From: Sisyra terminalis
Lineage: Eukaryota; Arthropoda; Insecta; Neuroptera; Sisyridae
Length of the DNA stretch: 64,000 nucleotides
Direction of reading: 5' to 3'
Assembly (NCBI GenBank): GCA_958496175.1
Contig: OY292276.1
Location: forward strand, 32,322,449-32,386,448
The stretch's first letter is position 1, and each line of letters starts with the position of its first letter. Below, piece after piece: positions 50,248 to 60,937 of this stretch. A program made the position numbers and the translations under genes. The notes beneath the pieces are model-generated. The model was not told where the DNA came from, searched no databases, and worked only from the letters and a program-made list of their open reading frames with translations.

Positions 50248-50559
50248 ACCAATTACTAGTTATCATAGAAAATAGTTTAATAAGGGCTTTCTAGAATAAC
50301 TTGGAAATTTTAAAATGTTTAAAACGCAACATTTTCTTTCCAAGGTAGCAAATTCGATCAATTCTATCGATCTAATGAATTGCGTACAATGTAGTAACAA
50401 TATAGATGCATAGTATGAAGAATTTAGTCTTTAAAAGAGACCAAAAACGGATTTATAGGTAATTTTGAGTACAATATTATTTTTTCTTCTTCAGAACAAA
50501 AGAAAAAAAATAAATGAAACAATAAAATATTAAACTTATAAAAAATAAATCTTTAATTA

Positions 50560-51210
50560 ATGGGAAAACTTATATTCAAAAGGCTACGATGGTTCTTAGA
50601 AACACGACTGGAACTGGAATTGGAAGACTGGATGAGGCTAGTCAGGAGTAAAGTCCAAAAAACCTGGGATAGTATATGAAGGAGTACACCCCAAAAATTA
50701 GCTACGGTGACTCAACCACCCAAGAGAAATGCCCAATGGTAGCAACCAGGAAGGAGCAGACTACCATAACTAGGTTGCGTATTGGGCACACTAACCTTAC
50801 ACATATCCACTACATCAATAAGGAGCATAAGCCAAAATGCAGTAATTGCGATCAAGATCTGACAGTTAAGCATTTCCTGATAGTGTGGGGCATACAATCG
50901 TCAGAGGAGCGTGGCTGATATGCCGACAACGATGAAAGAGTGCCTCAATTCAGAAGAAGGGATTAAAAAGACTTTAGAATTCGTAAAAAAAAAACGATAC
51001 TATTTAGCTTACTTCTTACTATACCATTGTATCACATCACAAACATACTTATAGTTATTATTAGAATCTATAATATATCATTAATAAGAATTATTTATTA
51101 TTCTTTACTAAATCTGAACATTTATTACTAGTTATAACATGTAATTTATTTTAGTCATTAATGACCTAGTTGTTATACAGTGACTAAATAAAAATAAAAA
51201 AAATCCTTCA
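50560..51210 (+). pseudogene. Jockey/I-type LINE 3' end with RNase-H tail remnant
   Basis: Across shifting frames the sequence reads a Trp-rich helix (LEDWMRLVRSKVQKTWDS), then TTITRLRIGHTNLTHIHYIN, KCSNCDQDLTVKHFLI and CLNSEEGIKKTLEFVKKK. That is the order at the end of LINE ORF2 proteins: a linker after RNase H, RLRIGHT.LTH, a CC.H-like knuckle with LTVKHILLEC, then a short C-terminal helix. A 3' UTR-like stretch follows, with GACCTAGTTGTTATACAG and an A-rich AATAAAAATAAAAAAAA end near 51205. Frameshifts and stops make it non-functional. Confidence 0.75.
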
Positions 51211-51493
51211 ATAGCTATACCAAACTAAACCATATATTAATGAATAATTTTGTATGTCCTATGATCCAATTTTTTTCTTGATTACAACCATAAACTTTTA
51301 AGATTTTATTTTAAACTATATCAAGTTATCTACGTAAAACCAATTAATTCTTTTAATAACTTTTAGGGACAATTTTACTCAAGGAATTTCAGGGTTATTG
51401 TTTATAAAATTATGATTTAATAGTAAATTATGAAATACGTACCTATCTATATATTTTATATAGGTATATATAACTTAAAAAACACAGCATTTC

Positions 51494-51656
51494 AATGGAT
51501 AATAATATATATATGTCTTTGAGATTCAATTAAAAAATTACTTTATTACGACGCGTTTCAACAGTTTTTGACTGTCATCATCAGGTAATAATAATAATAA
51601 TTATTATTATTTTGTCAATTTTAAACAAAATTGACAAATATATATTATTATCCATT
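51494..51656 (-). ncRNA. Hammerhead-ribozyme-like motif inside a small inverted-repeat element
   Basis: On the minus strand (51595 down to about 51541) the order is TTATTAC, CTGATGA, a stem-loop (GACAGT-CAAAA-ACTGTT), GAAACGCGTC, GTAATAA. TTATTAC and GTAATAA are perfectly complementary (stem I). CTGATGA and GAA match the hammerhead core. ACGCGT is a short palindromic stem III followed by C, the expected cleavage position. One extra U sits between the core and stem II, and stem II closes with a G-U pair. The motif lies between 24-bp inverted repeats at 51494-51517 and 51633-51656, and beside a perfect 12-bp hairpin (TTTGTCAATTTT, loop AAAC). Minimal hammerheads of this form are known in Penelope-like retroelements. 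Activity is not shown. Confidence 0.5.
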
Positions 51657-52027
51657 AATTTATTGTGATTCGGAAATAAATAAAATACTTATCAATGTTA
51701 AACAGCATTTCACTTTGATCATTCAAACTGTGAATTCATAAAAGAAAAAACAATCATGAAAAGTGATAAAATTGTACTTTGATAATGCCCAGGGTGATTA
51801 TTAGATAATATTATTGGTTATTGGTTTTTAAATTAAGCGCTTAAACATTGCCCACAACCAGTTGATCATCTAAGATCACAACCCTCACAACATTAACGTC
51901 TCTAACGGTTATACGTTTAACTAAAATCTGTCAACCTCCAAGAAATTTAATTGACAACTATAAAGTAAAGCACGTGGAAATGTTTGAAAATTATTAATTT
52001 TTCTTAAAAGTTATAATAGAAATAAAT

Positions 52028-53685
52028 ATGTCATTAAAATTAGCTATTAATAATGAGGTTCTTGCACCAAAATACAATTATATATTTACATTGGTACTTA
52101 ATTTTTGTTTTTTTGTAGATAATCTCGATGAGAGACAACATTCGTCAAGCAAAAGTGCATATAATAAACAAACTAACGAAAGAAATTAAACTTTTACGAA
52201 ATAAAAAGGGCACTGAACAACAAATCGAAAAGAACAAACGGAAAGCTGATCGATTGGTGGAAGAAATCATAATTCTTAAAGTAATTATCTTTCATTTTTA
52301 ATACTGTAAAATACTGATTTTTTATTTTTTCTCAGAAAAATAAACCAGACGATGTAACGCGATTCATACTAGCTCAGGAAGATATTAAAAAATTAATCGA
52401 ACGTCCGACGTCTTCAGAAAAAGATAAAATATTTGCTAAAATCGGCATGCACAAAAGCGTTGTTCCAAAAATCAAAGTCATAAAAGAAAAATATCCAGGA
52501 CCTCTAGACGAATTTTTGACACCAGGGAAGAAACGTCAAATAAAATTACATCGGAAAGAATTGAAGCAACAAAGAAAGAAAGAACGAAAATTAATGTACG
52601 AGGCGCGCCAAAAAGAATTAGAAAATTCGACACAAAAACAAAACGATGAGGAACATACAGACTTTTCGGAAAATAAACAAGAAGAAACTAAACTTTTTGA
52701 AAACGAAACAGAAAAATGCAATTTGTCAAATGAAGTTTCAAACGAAAACTTAAACAAATCAAAACAAATTTCGAACAATGAAGCAGATACAATGAGCTCG
52801 AGTTCAGAAAGCGAAGATGATTCTGATAATTCATCAATCAGCAAAGAAAAAAATTCAGAAGATGAAGAAACGATAATTATACCTCAAAGAAAAAACGTTA
52901 AAATAGTTCAAAATTCCAAAGTTGCAACAACTAAAGAATCTAGTACTAACATTAAAATTGAATCCAAAGATCAGAATGTGAAAAGATCCGAGAGTCCTCT
53001 GTCAAATTTTAAAGAAAATAAAGCGGAATTAATAAATAACACAGAAAAAGTTAATAGCAAAACAGCATTAAGTAACAAATACGTTTCTGATTTAGAGTTA
53101 TTAAATCCTTCAACTGTAAAGCCAAAAAAATCCAAGAGAAATGACCAAAACATTGACAATGTGAAAAATAAACGTTCAAAACCAAGTCCATCTGTTAAAT
53201 CAGTTTCTAATTCAATAGCCGAAATCAAACCATTTTCTCAAATGTTAAATGAAAAAAAAGTAAAATTAAATCACGAAGAAACAAATGATCCTAAAGATGA
53301 TACGAATACAAATAAATTAGAAAAGTCTGTTGATGAATTTTTCTTTAGAGCACAGGGAAATGAGGAGTACCTGAGCATCGCACCAAAGGGAAATGATGAA
53401 AATAAAAAAACGCAAGTTCAGCGACATTATAATGATAATTTAAATAGAAAACAAAGACGGCAGAAAGACCGCTATGGCTACGTGAAACATGTAAATATCA
53501 AGAAAAAAGGATCACAGAATTCATCGTTTAGTAGTAGATCCTTTATAAATACTGAAAATAAAAAATCTACTGTTGATCATACAAAAGAACAGAAAGAAGA
53601 AAACTTGCACCCTTCGTGGGCGGCAAAGAAACAAATGAATCCTACGATTGTAGCTTTCGAAGGGAAAAAAATTGTTTTCGATTAA
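52028..53685 (+). CDS. SRFBP1: Serum response factor-binding protein 1 homologue (BUD22 domain)
   Basis: Exons are 52028-52057 (10 codons from ATG, donor GAG|GTTCTT), 52119-52280 and 52336-53685, all phase 0, giving 513 aa. The joined N terminus (LAINNEIISMR, then NKKGTE) follows the SRFBP1/BUD22 N-terminal helix region, which decides the first exon; the ATG at 52128 inside exon 2 is internal. A basic helical stretch (about residues 90-135) is followed by a long, low-complexity Glu/Asn/Ser/Lys-rich middle. The C terminus has HPSWAAKK and IVAFEGKKIVFD, the hallmark tail of SRFBP1. Yeast Bud22 acts in small-subunit ribosome biogenesis, and vertebrate SRFBP1 also binds serum response factor; nucleolar localisation is inferred from the family. 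A poly(A) signal lies about 105 bp downstream. No frame damage is seen. Confidence 0.92.
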
Positions 53686-53790
53686 GTTGTTTGTTTGAAA
53701 AATTAAAGAATTTTAAAAATGTAAATTATTATTTGTTTCGTTATTATTATAACTATTTGTATGTCTTTTAGTTCTAGTACGGTTGGATTT

Positions 53791-53796
53791 AATAAA
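53791..53796 (+). terminator. AATAAA poly(A) signal for SRFBP1
   Basis: AATAAA lies 105 bp after the SRFBP1 stop codon on the same strand, followed by T- and G-containing sequence. Confidence 0.5.
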
Positions 53797-54383
53797 ATCT
53801 GATATAAGACGCAATCCATAATTCCATTTGCATTAGGATATATATCATTATAAAAGAAAAATATGGGAAATCATTCTCTGCATGCAAAGGAGAGAAAAAA
53901 AGAAAATTTCAGTAGATAGATTTTTTAGAATGTAAAAAGTAACAACTTCTGTTTTTAATGTTATATTCTGTTTTGATGTATATATTATGTTTATAAGATA
54001 ATTTTAACTCCTTTCGTTTTTAACCATATGCGGCAATTATAAATACAGAATACTGCCGTTGTAATTCAAAGTGATATAGTTAACTTCTAATTTGAAAGAC
54101 CAATATGAGACTATGTATTATAAAACAACAATTAAAGTGTTAATATCTTGACGTTATCCTGAGTAAGAAAAAAGAGATTTTTTGAGGCTGCAAGTATCAA
54201 CTTCAATTACGGTTATAGTGCTGACTATTTAACACAATTTATCTGCATCAGTACTTTTATCATCAGCAGGATCGGGTTTATAAAACACACTGAATAGGCT
54301 ACAGCCTACGTGTGTCCCCATCACTCAATAGCCTTCGAAAATTGTTATATTTTACCGTTGAACTTCAATCTCAATAAAAAATC

Positions 54384-54608
54384 GGCCCATGTTCTTTTTT
54401 TGGTCGGTTAAAAGCTGGCAACGTTGCATTTTGTACTTTATTTTTAATTTAATTCATGAAAAAATCGGGCCATAAAGAAAATTTAAATACAATGGAAGCA
54501 ATTACACTATACTAAAATTGAATTTACAAAAAAATCGCAAAAAGAATAAAAAACAAAGTAAAAACTGTGACGTTGCCAAATTTGGCCGATCTAAAAGAGA
54601 CACGAGCC
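54384..54608. mobile_element. Hairpin MITE family, copy in the 54-55 kb cluster
   Basis: Arms GGCCCATGTTC and GACACGAGCC, with inner CTGGCAACGTTGCATTTT and GTGACGTTGCCAAATTTGG. Diverged. Confidence 0.75.
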
Positions 54609-54767
54609 AAAAAAGTAATACAGAAATATATTAGAAGTGTAAAATCTACACTATATGGGATAATAATTTTTTTAAGAAAATCTGACACCCACCACCTTAA
54701 GACTTTACATTAATAGATCCGGCGGATCCGCCCCTGATCACCAGATTATAAAACTAGTTTGCATTAA

Positions 54768-54979
54768 GGCTCAAGTCCTTTTTAGAGCAATCAAATCTAG
54801 AAACGTTGCATTCTCGACTTTGTTTTTAATTTAATTCGCGAATAAATCGGTCCATAATGAAAATTTATAATATAGTATACTATATAATAATTGAATTAAC
54901 AAATAATCGAGAAAATAATAAAAACAAAGTAGAAAATGTAACGTTGCCAGATTTGACTATTCTAGAAGGGACTTGAGGC
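54768..54979. mobile_element. Hairpin MITE family, second copy in the cluster
   Basis: GGCTCAAGTCCTTTTTAGAG with its complement at the right end (CTAGAAGGGACTTGAGGC), and AACGTTGCATTCTCGACTTT opposite AATGTAACGTTGCC. Confidence 0.8.
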
Positions 54980-54989
54980 TTTGCATGTT

Positions 54990-55160
54990 ATTCTATTGGT
55001 GATTTTTTTGTTAATTCAGTTCATTCAATTCAAATATGGTATATTTTTCTCTTTTGTATAATTTTCATTATGGGTCGTTTTATTTACAAATTAAATTAAA
55101 AACAAAGTAGAAAACACAACGTTGCCAGATATTGACGTCACTAAAAGGGGGATGAACCAA
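54990..55160. mobile_element. Hairpin MITE family, copy lacking its left arm
   Basis: It starts abruptly at GCATGTTATTCTATTGG, which corresponds to the middle of the left arm in the 44.25-kb copy, and runs through a full right arm ending AAAAGGGGGATGAACC. It joins directly to the preceding copy. Confidence 0.7.
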
Positions 55161-55169
55161 AATTATATA

Positions 55170-55309
55170 ACAAAGCGTCATTTATAAATTATGTTAAACA
55201 AATTTTAAGCCACCGTTTTCTCCATTTAACAAAATAATTTTAACATATTATAAAGAAGAAAATCAGCTCTCAAAGTGTCTTATGTAATTCATGAATGACC
55301 CCTTAGGGG
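55170..55309. mobile_element. Short MITE with CATTCATAAATTA ends
   Basis: GCGTCATTTATAAATTATGT at the left and TTATGTAATTCATGAATGAC at the right are imperfect inverted repeats, about 140 bp apart. Same type as 60500-60659. Confidence 0.55.
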
Positions 55310-55779
55310 TTATCGTGAAGTATTACAAACATTGCCAATGTTAGATAGGCTACTTAAATATCACAACAATAAGTAATATAGCACTGACTTATACAAAGCA
55401 TTATTTTCAAAAGTAAAACGATAGAAACAGATTAATATTACTAATTTCTTTTTGTTTATTTTTAATTTATTTAAAAAATGCAATAGTAAATAATTCACAT
55501 ATACAGAATTTATTTCAACGCATTATTTCCCTTATTCCCTATCTCTATAATAGATAGTGATAGATAGAAACGATAGAACTTTATTAATTTTATTGCATTT
55601 TTGCAGGTATTCTGTTATTCTTTTTCAATTTATATTTAATTTTATTGCTTTTCAAACTGTTTTTGTGCGAAAAAAAAAATCATTATTGGTCATTAGCCCT
55701 AAATGCAGCCGTTTTTATTGCAATGACGTTTTTGAAGCCAATAATGTTAGGTTAAGTTCAGTCCTTGCGAATTTCAACA

Positions 55780-57307
55780 ATGGCAGGATTAGAAGACTAT
55801 AATAATTTAGAATATCAGTACAATTCAAACGACGATTGTTTCGATGAACATTATTTTAGGAAATTAAATCTCAAAGGAGAAGATTTCAATTTATACCAAA
55901 GTCCAATTATTCCCATACCCGCCGATCAAAATTCACCTGATGATGGTAATCGTATATTAACCCTATATTACGATCTAATTTTACTTTACATACTTTTCGT
56001 ATATTTTAGATCCTGACGTCAAAAAATATGTTGGAATTAGTGTCGGTCTTGTTAGTTTAATCACCGAAAATTTATTAAGTCATCCATTCGTCGTACTAAG
56101 AAGACAATGTCAGGTGAAAAAAACCCCAACGGTAAATGATGCAATTGTTTCATAATTTCTTTCTGCATATTTTAGGTTCACAGCAGTTCAAAACGTTTTC
56201 ATTTAGTTCCAATTACTTTAATTCCTGTCATAGTGCATTTACATCAACGGCAAGGAATAACAACCTTATGGAAGGGCATCGGAAGTGTTTTATTAGTCCG
56301 CGGAATGACTTTAGCAGTGGAAGATTTAATATCAAAAATTACACCATGGCCAAAGTAAAATCTTACTTTACCTTATTTCAATAATTATTACACGATTTTT
56401 TACAGGGAAATCAACATAAACAGCTCATTGAAAGCTATTGGACAACATATTTTACTTAAATGGTAATGGATTTTTTACACACTATTATAGATTTTATAGC
56501 AATTATATTTTTTATTTATAGCATAAGCTTATCGATAATAACTCCGTTTTATTCTGCATCACTTGTTGAAACAGTTCAAAGTGATATTGCTAGTGAAAAA
56601 CCAGGCGTTCTCGATGTGTTTAAAGAGGGTGCTATGCGTTTAGTAAGTTGGGGTGCACCGCAAAAAGGTCGTATGCTTCCAATTTGGGCTTTAGTAGTTC
56701 CCTCAGTTACGTTAGGAGTTACAAAGTACATGTTCAGTCTGCTCATTCAAGGAGCCTCTAATCGAATAATGTACATTAAACGTAAACGAGAACAGGAACG
56801 TCAAGGAGCTCTCTCAAAAGATATACTATCACCATCGATAACACAAGAAATCGAATTAAACTCAGCTCTAATTGCCACAATTACATCAGATATTTTATTT
56901 TATCCATGCGAAACGATTTTGCATCGGCTATATTTGCAAGGGACACGAACAATCGTAGATAATTTGGATACTGGATATTCGGTGTTACCAATTTTAACAG
57001 GATATGAATGTAAAGAGTTAGAAATTTGTCGAATTCACAAATATAAAAATTTTATTTCTTTGCAGGTGCATCTGATTGTTATGAAAAGACTTTAGGATCC
57101 GAAGGCGTTTTTGGTTTCTATAAAGGTTTTGGAGCGTTAATTCTTCAGTTTGCAGCACATGTCGCGGTGGTTCGATTAACAAAACTTATTTTAACAGAAA
57201 TATCTGTTTTAATGCGTAGTTCAAAACCTGCAGTAAATCAAATTCCGAATCAAGTATCTCCATACCCAAATCCATATGCCAACAATGAAACATATTTAAT
57301 TCCATAA
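55780..57307 (+). CDS. SLC25A46: SLC25A46 mitochondrial outer-membrane carrier-family protein (6 exons)
   Basis: Exons are 55780-55945, 56010-56113, 56176-56354, 56406-56462, 56522-57009 and 57066-57307. All have GT/AG ends and consistent phases, giving 411 aa (human 418). Family signatures appear in order: SLITENLLSHPFVVLRRQCQ; LWKGIGSVLLVRGMTLAVED; PFYSASLVETVQSDI; KGRMLPIWALVVPS; SDILFYPCETILHRLYLQGT; RTIVDNLDTGYSVLP; GVFGFYKGFGALILQ. SLC25A46 is a degenerate solute carrier in the outer mitochondrial membrane, related to fungal Ugo1, that influences fusion/fission, cristae organisation and ER-mitochondria lipid exchange; that role is family knowledge. The N-terminal 70 residues are acidic and hydrophilic, as expected. 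The start at 55780 is the first ATG in frame, in context CAACAATGG. Introns are 51-64 bp. The ORF looks functional. Confidence 0.95.
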
Positions 57308-58838
57308 ACATTTATACAAAGTAGTAGTTATCAAACTTACTGACGTAACGATTTAATGCATTTCTTAAAAAATGTTTGATTATTTTAAAAGACTTATAAC
57401 TTCTTCATACTTTCTCTAGTGCTCATATCCGTAAAAATGTATAATAGATTTTTTACCAATGTGGTGCTTCTCATCATTTTGTTTTCCACTATTTTATTTT
57501 TAATTTTCTATTTTACTGTCTTTCATAATTTACGTAAAACAACTTTTTTCTGTTTATAGATCCTCCATCTCTCCTTGATAAGACAAAAATAAAGTAGCAT
57601 CTTTTTTGTGATTAAAATATAAGAAAATTAACCCCCCATCCAAAGCCGTCTGCATCATTAATGAATGGTCTCTTGCCTTAATTCTAATAACTTTTTTTCT
57701 TATCTCTAAGTCACTTATGGTTAAAATATTATTTATCTTATATTTAATAACCAATTAATGACTTACTTTAACTTAATATCGTTTTTGTAAGGCTGTTGTT
57801 GCAAAATTGAATCTGAGACCGTTTGTTTAATCACAATTATTACTGACAAAACATAATTAAAGAGATGAAATAATTCAAAAAAACTTCTACGTTAAGTATT
57901 TTATTAACAACCAAATTTATATTCTTGATTTTCAAATTACTCGTTTATGCTATATGAAATTGAAAAAAAATATATTTATATAATTTTCATTAATTTATAA
58001 ATTATGAAAATTTATTTAAATGATTCAAATGCTACTTTTTTCGTTAATATTTTACCGTTTCTAAAAGAGAAGAGTGCATAAAGAAATACGCCTTAATAAC
58101 ATTACTTATAAAAGAAATAGAGTCATGAAAAAGGACGTTGTCATAATAAATATCTAGTATAAATACTAGATGAGTAAATAGTTTAAATACTACTCATATT
58201 CAAAAGAGAATCATTGAAATATCGGCGATCATAAATGTTGACCTCATATAACATGATCAAGAAACATTCTTCCGATATTCTCAATGTTTTCCGATCGCAC
58301 TGAATAGCACTTTGTTTAGAAAAAAATTATAAATGATTTCAAAATTAAAATCAAATCACCGAATTTTGAACGTTTATTAAAGTGATTTAACTAATTAATT
58401 CTAATAACTTTAAGTAAGAAACTCCAAAATAAACGAAAAATGCAAACGAATTGATTAATTCAACTTTAATCTCTAAAGCATTTATTTATTTGATTACAAC
58501 AATTAAAAATGCGTTGGATCGTTAAACAGTCAAGAAATTGGTAACTGAAATAATTTATGAATTATCAAATAGTTTGAATATCGCTTATGTAGACATAATA
58601 TTAAGTTAATAGTTATATTTATTCACAAATTTCATATTTTAGTACAATGAAATATAGTTGAAATTCAATAAAATAAAAATACTTCTTGTATTTAAGTGTT
58701 TTGTGAAAAAAGATATAAAACATATTTAAACTGTTTAATAGTATAATCAGGTTTTTAAAAAAAAATATTTGTATTATGTATGTATTAACGAAATTGTAAA
58801 TATATGAAAATGGTAAAAAAAAAATTAATTAAAATTAA
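57308..58838. other. Convergent intergenic region between SLC25A46 and the SAM gene
   Basis: AT-rich DNA holding the 3' ends of both genes. AAAATAAAG near 57586 could serve SLC25A46 as a poly(A) signal. No other feature. Confidence 0.5.
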
Positions 58839-58844
58839 TTTATT
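58839..58844 (-). terminator. AATAAA poly(A) signal of the SAM-domain gene
   Basis: TTTATT on the plus strand reads AATAAA on the minus strand, 28 bp beyond the stop codon of the SAM/coiled-coil gene. Confidence 0.5.
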
Positions 58845-58871
58845 CTATAAATATGGATTATCACATACAAT

Positions 58872-60937
58872 TTAATCAATACATTTAATTTTCGTTTCAA
58901 CTTTTTTGATTTCCTTTTCTAAATCGTCAATATTTTTTTCTAAACATGAGATTCCCATCATTGTTGCTTGTGAAGCATATAAATTTTCTTCAACCAATGG
59001 ATCAATTTTAGTTTTACTTCGTTTTAGTTTTATATAAGTAGCTAAAATTGATTTTTCAAGTTTCAATATCTGTTTAGCTGTTTCAGTGAATATTGTTGAA
59101 ACGTAGCTTTTCTTCAAAGGCAAATATTGATCTCTGAAAAAAAAAGTAATTAATTAATTAATTGAAATAGTTATTATGATGTGTAACATCTTGTCTAAGT
59201 ATTGGGCATTTGTTGTAATGTATGTACTATTCAATTTAACTGTGCAAGTTACTGTTTGTCAATGTATGGTAAAGGATTACCATTGAAGTTCCCTAATTTT
59301 TACAAATTTATTAACTTTAGTACTCCAGAAACTAAATCGCTGATTAATTTCCTACAAAGCGAACTCAAATTAAAAAGAATACAGATCGGAATATGTCGAT
59401 AACTCAAATTGACATCATCTTGTTGCAGTGCTCCAATAATTCATGGATATAATACAATCGAGCGTAATTTAACGTTCGACCTTAGTATACTACATAATTT
59501 TTTTTATACGACTTTGATTTAAGACGAATTAAAAAGACAAAAAAAATTATCTTTTTACACGAATTGTTTTGTTTTAACACGAATTTTTGTATTAACACAA
59601 AATAAACTCTTAAGTGGACTCAAACAAGGTTTTTTTAATATTGTTTACACCTGATTCTCTTTTTATACGATTTTTTTGTAACGTATTTATCGTGTAGAAA
59701 GAGAATTAGGTGTATGTTAAACCGCATAAATTATTTTTCGAGGATGATATGTTACATTGTAATGTAAATGATACATAAGTTGTAAATGGATTGTATAAAC
59801 GTGTCACGTTATGTGTTTGAATCAATCACAGCACGTTTGGCATTAAAGGATCCAAGTTTTTAAGGCCTGTTTCACACTTAGACGTATTTTTCTATTTGAT
59901 CCCATTAGGTAATATACTGCCTTTAACTTGTTTCACATAGCCTATGGGTGTAAAATGTGTTGACTAAATGATATAGTATAGTTTTCAATTGAAGTTTATA
60001 TTTATTTTGTATTGAAGTTGAATTTATTTTTTATCATTCGACTACTTTGCCCATTAAACGTGATTAAATTAGAGGGGGGTAAAATAATATCTACATAGCG
60101 TAAATAAAAATGGGTTACGGGCGCTTTATGAACTGTCCCTTAACACATATTGTTCATAAATGCTTAACAAATTATACAACTCCTATGATAAACTTGTACA
60201 GGTGGCCCTCGACTTTCGCACTTCTACTTTTGTACAATTCGCTTTTTCGCACATTTTTAAAGATTTTACTATTTGGAGGGATCCATTAATTACATGAGGT
60301 GTTTATGAGTGAGGGGGTGTCGAGCAAAATCTCACATAATTTCACATATTCAACATTCGCAAACACTTTCAGGAGTATGTGTGAAAGTCGAAGGCCTACT
60401 GAATAGTATAATCAAGTTTTGGTAAAAATAATAGCATAAAATATGTTAAATCCCTACAATCAATTTCCGATTTAAAAATTTTCTTTAAGATTTTTTCATT
60501 GGAGGTCATTCTTAAATTAAGTAAGGACTTGACGGGGAAGGATGGTCACAATTTTCTTTTTTTACATATAAAAATGGTACCATTTTATTTAGCAATGATA
60601 CCGCTTTATTCTAAGGAAAGAGGCGAAAGTCGCTTAGTGTAATTTATGAATGACCTCTTATCGAAGTTAGATGTTACACATCAATGATTTTTAACTTGCA
60701 ATACATACTACATTTAACTACATACTTGCAATTTGGTTGTTTGGTTTGTCCATGTTTTAATATAGTAGCTCGTATTTCTGGTTCTTCAACTCCAAGTATA
60801 ATTAAATCGTCTTCCGTTAAAAAAGAAAGAGTATTCAAGGTAATCCCATACTCTCTAAATAAGTCGCAGTATTTTTCTCCATTAGTTCCAAGCAAAAATA
60901 ATGCCATGGTGTCTTTTTCGTCAGTTTTTCTTTCCAT
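58872..60937 (-). CDS. Small SAM-domain plus coiled-coil protein, GASZ/ASZ1 C-terminus-like
   Basis: Two exons on the minus strand: 60937-60726 (ATG in ACAAACATGG, donor AA|GTATGT) and 59133-58872 (acceptor after a T-run and CAG). Both meet in phase 2 and encode 157 aa. Residues about 12-65 look like a SAM domain (LFREYGITLNTLSFLTEDDL, then ILGVEEPEIRATILKHG). Residues about 80-157 are helical and charged, ending in a Lys/Glu coiled coil. The order SAM then helical/coiled coil resembles the C-terminal half of the germline piRNA-pathway protein GASZ/ASZ1. Ankyrin repeats and a terminal membrane anchor are absent, and an in-frame stop lies upstream of the ATG. It may be a stand-alone SAM protein, a truncated GASZ paralogue, or the 3' end of a longer gene whose upstream exons splice in just after this ATG. 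A minus-strand AATAAA lies at 58844-58839. Confidence 0.62.
60199..60401. mobile_element. Pogo/Tigger-like MITE in the SAM-gene intron
   Basis: CAGGTGGCCCTCGACTTTCG after TA at the left, and the complement of CAGTAGGCCTTCGACTTTCA at the right. A fragment of the CATCCATTAATTA family (60278-60350) is nested inside. Confidence 0.7.
60500..60659. mobile_element. 160-bp MITE with GGAGGTCATTC ends
   Basis: GGAGGTCATTCTTAAATTAA at the left and TAATTTATGAATGACCTCTT at the right are inverted repeats. It lies inside the intron of the SAM-domain gene, 67 bp from the end of its first exon. Confidence 0.65.

Noticed and set aside
52536..53228. Minus-strand frames opposite SRFBP1 exon 3
   Set aside because: Ser/Phe/Leu-rich antisense shadows of the Glu/Asn/Lys-rich SRFBP1 coding sequence.
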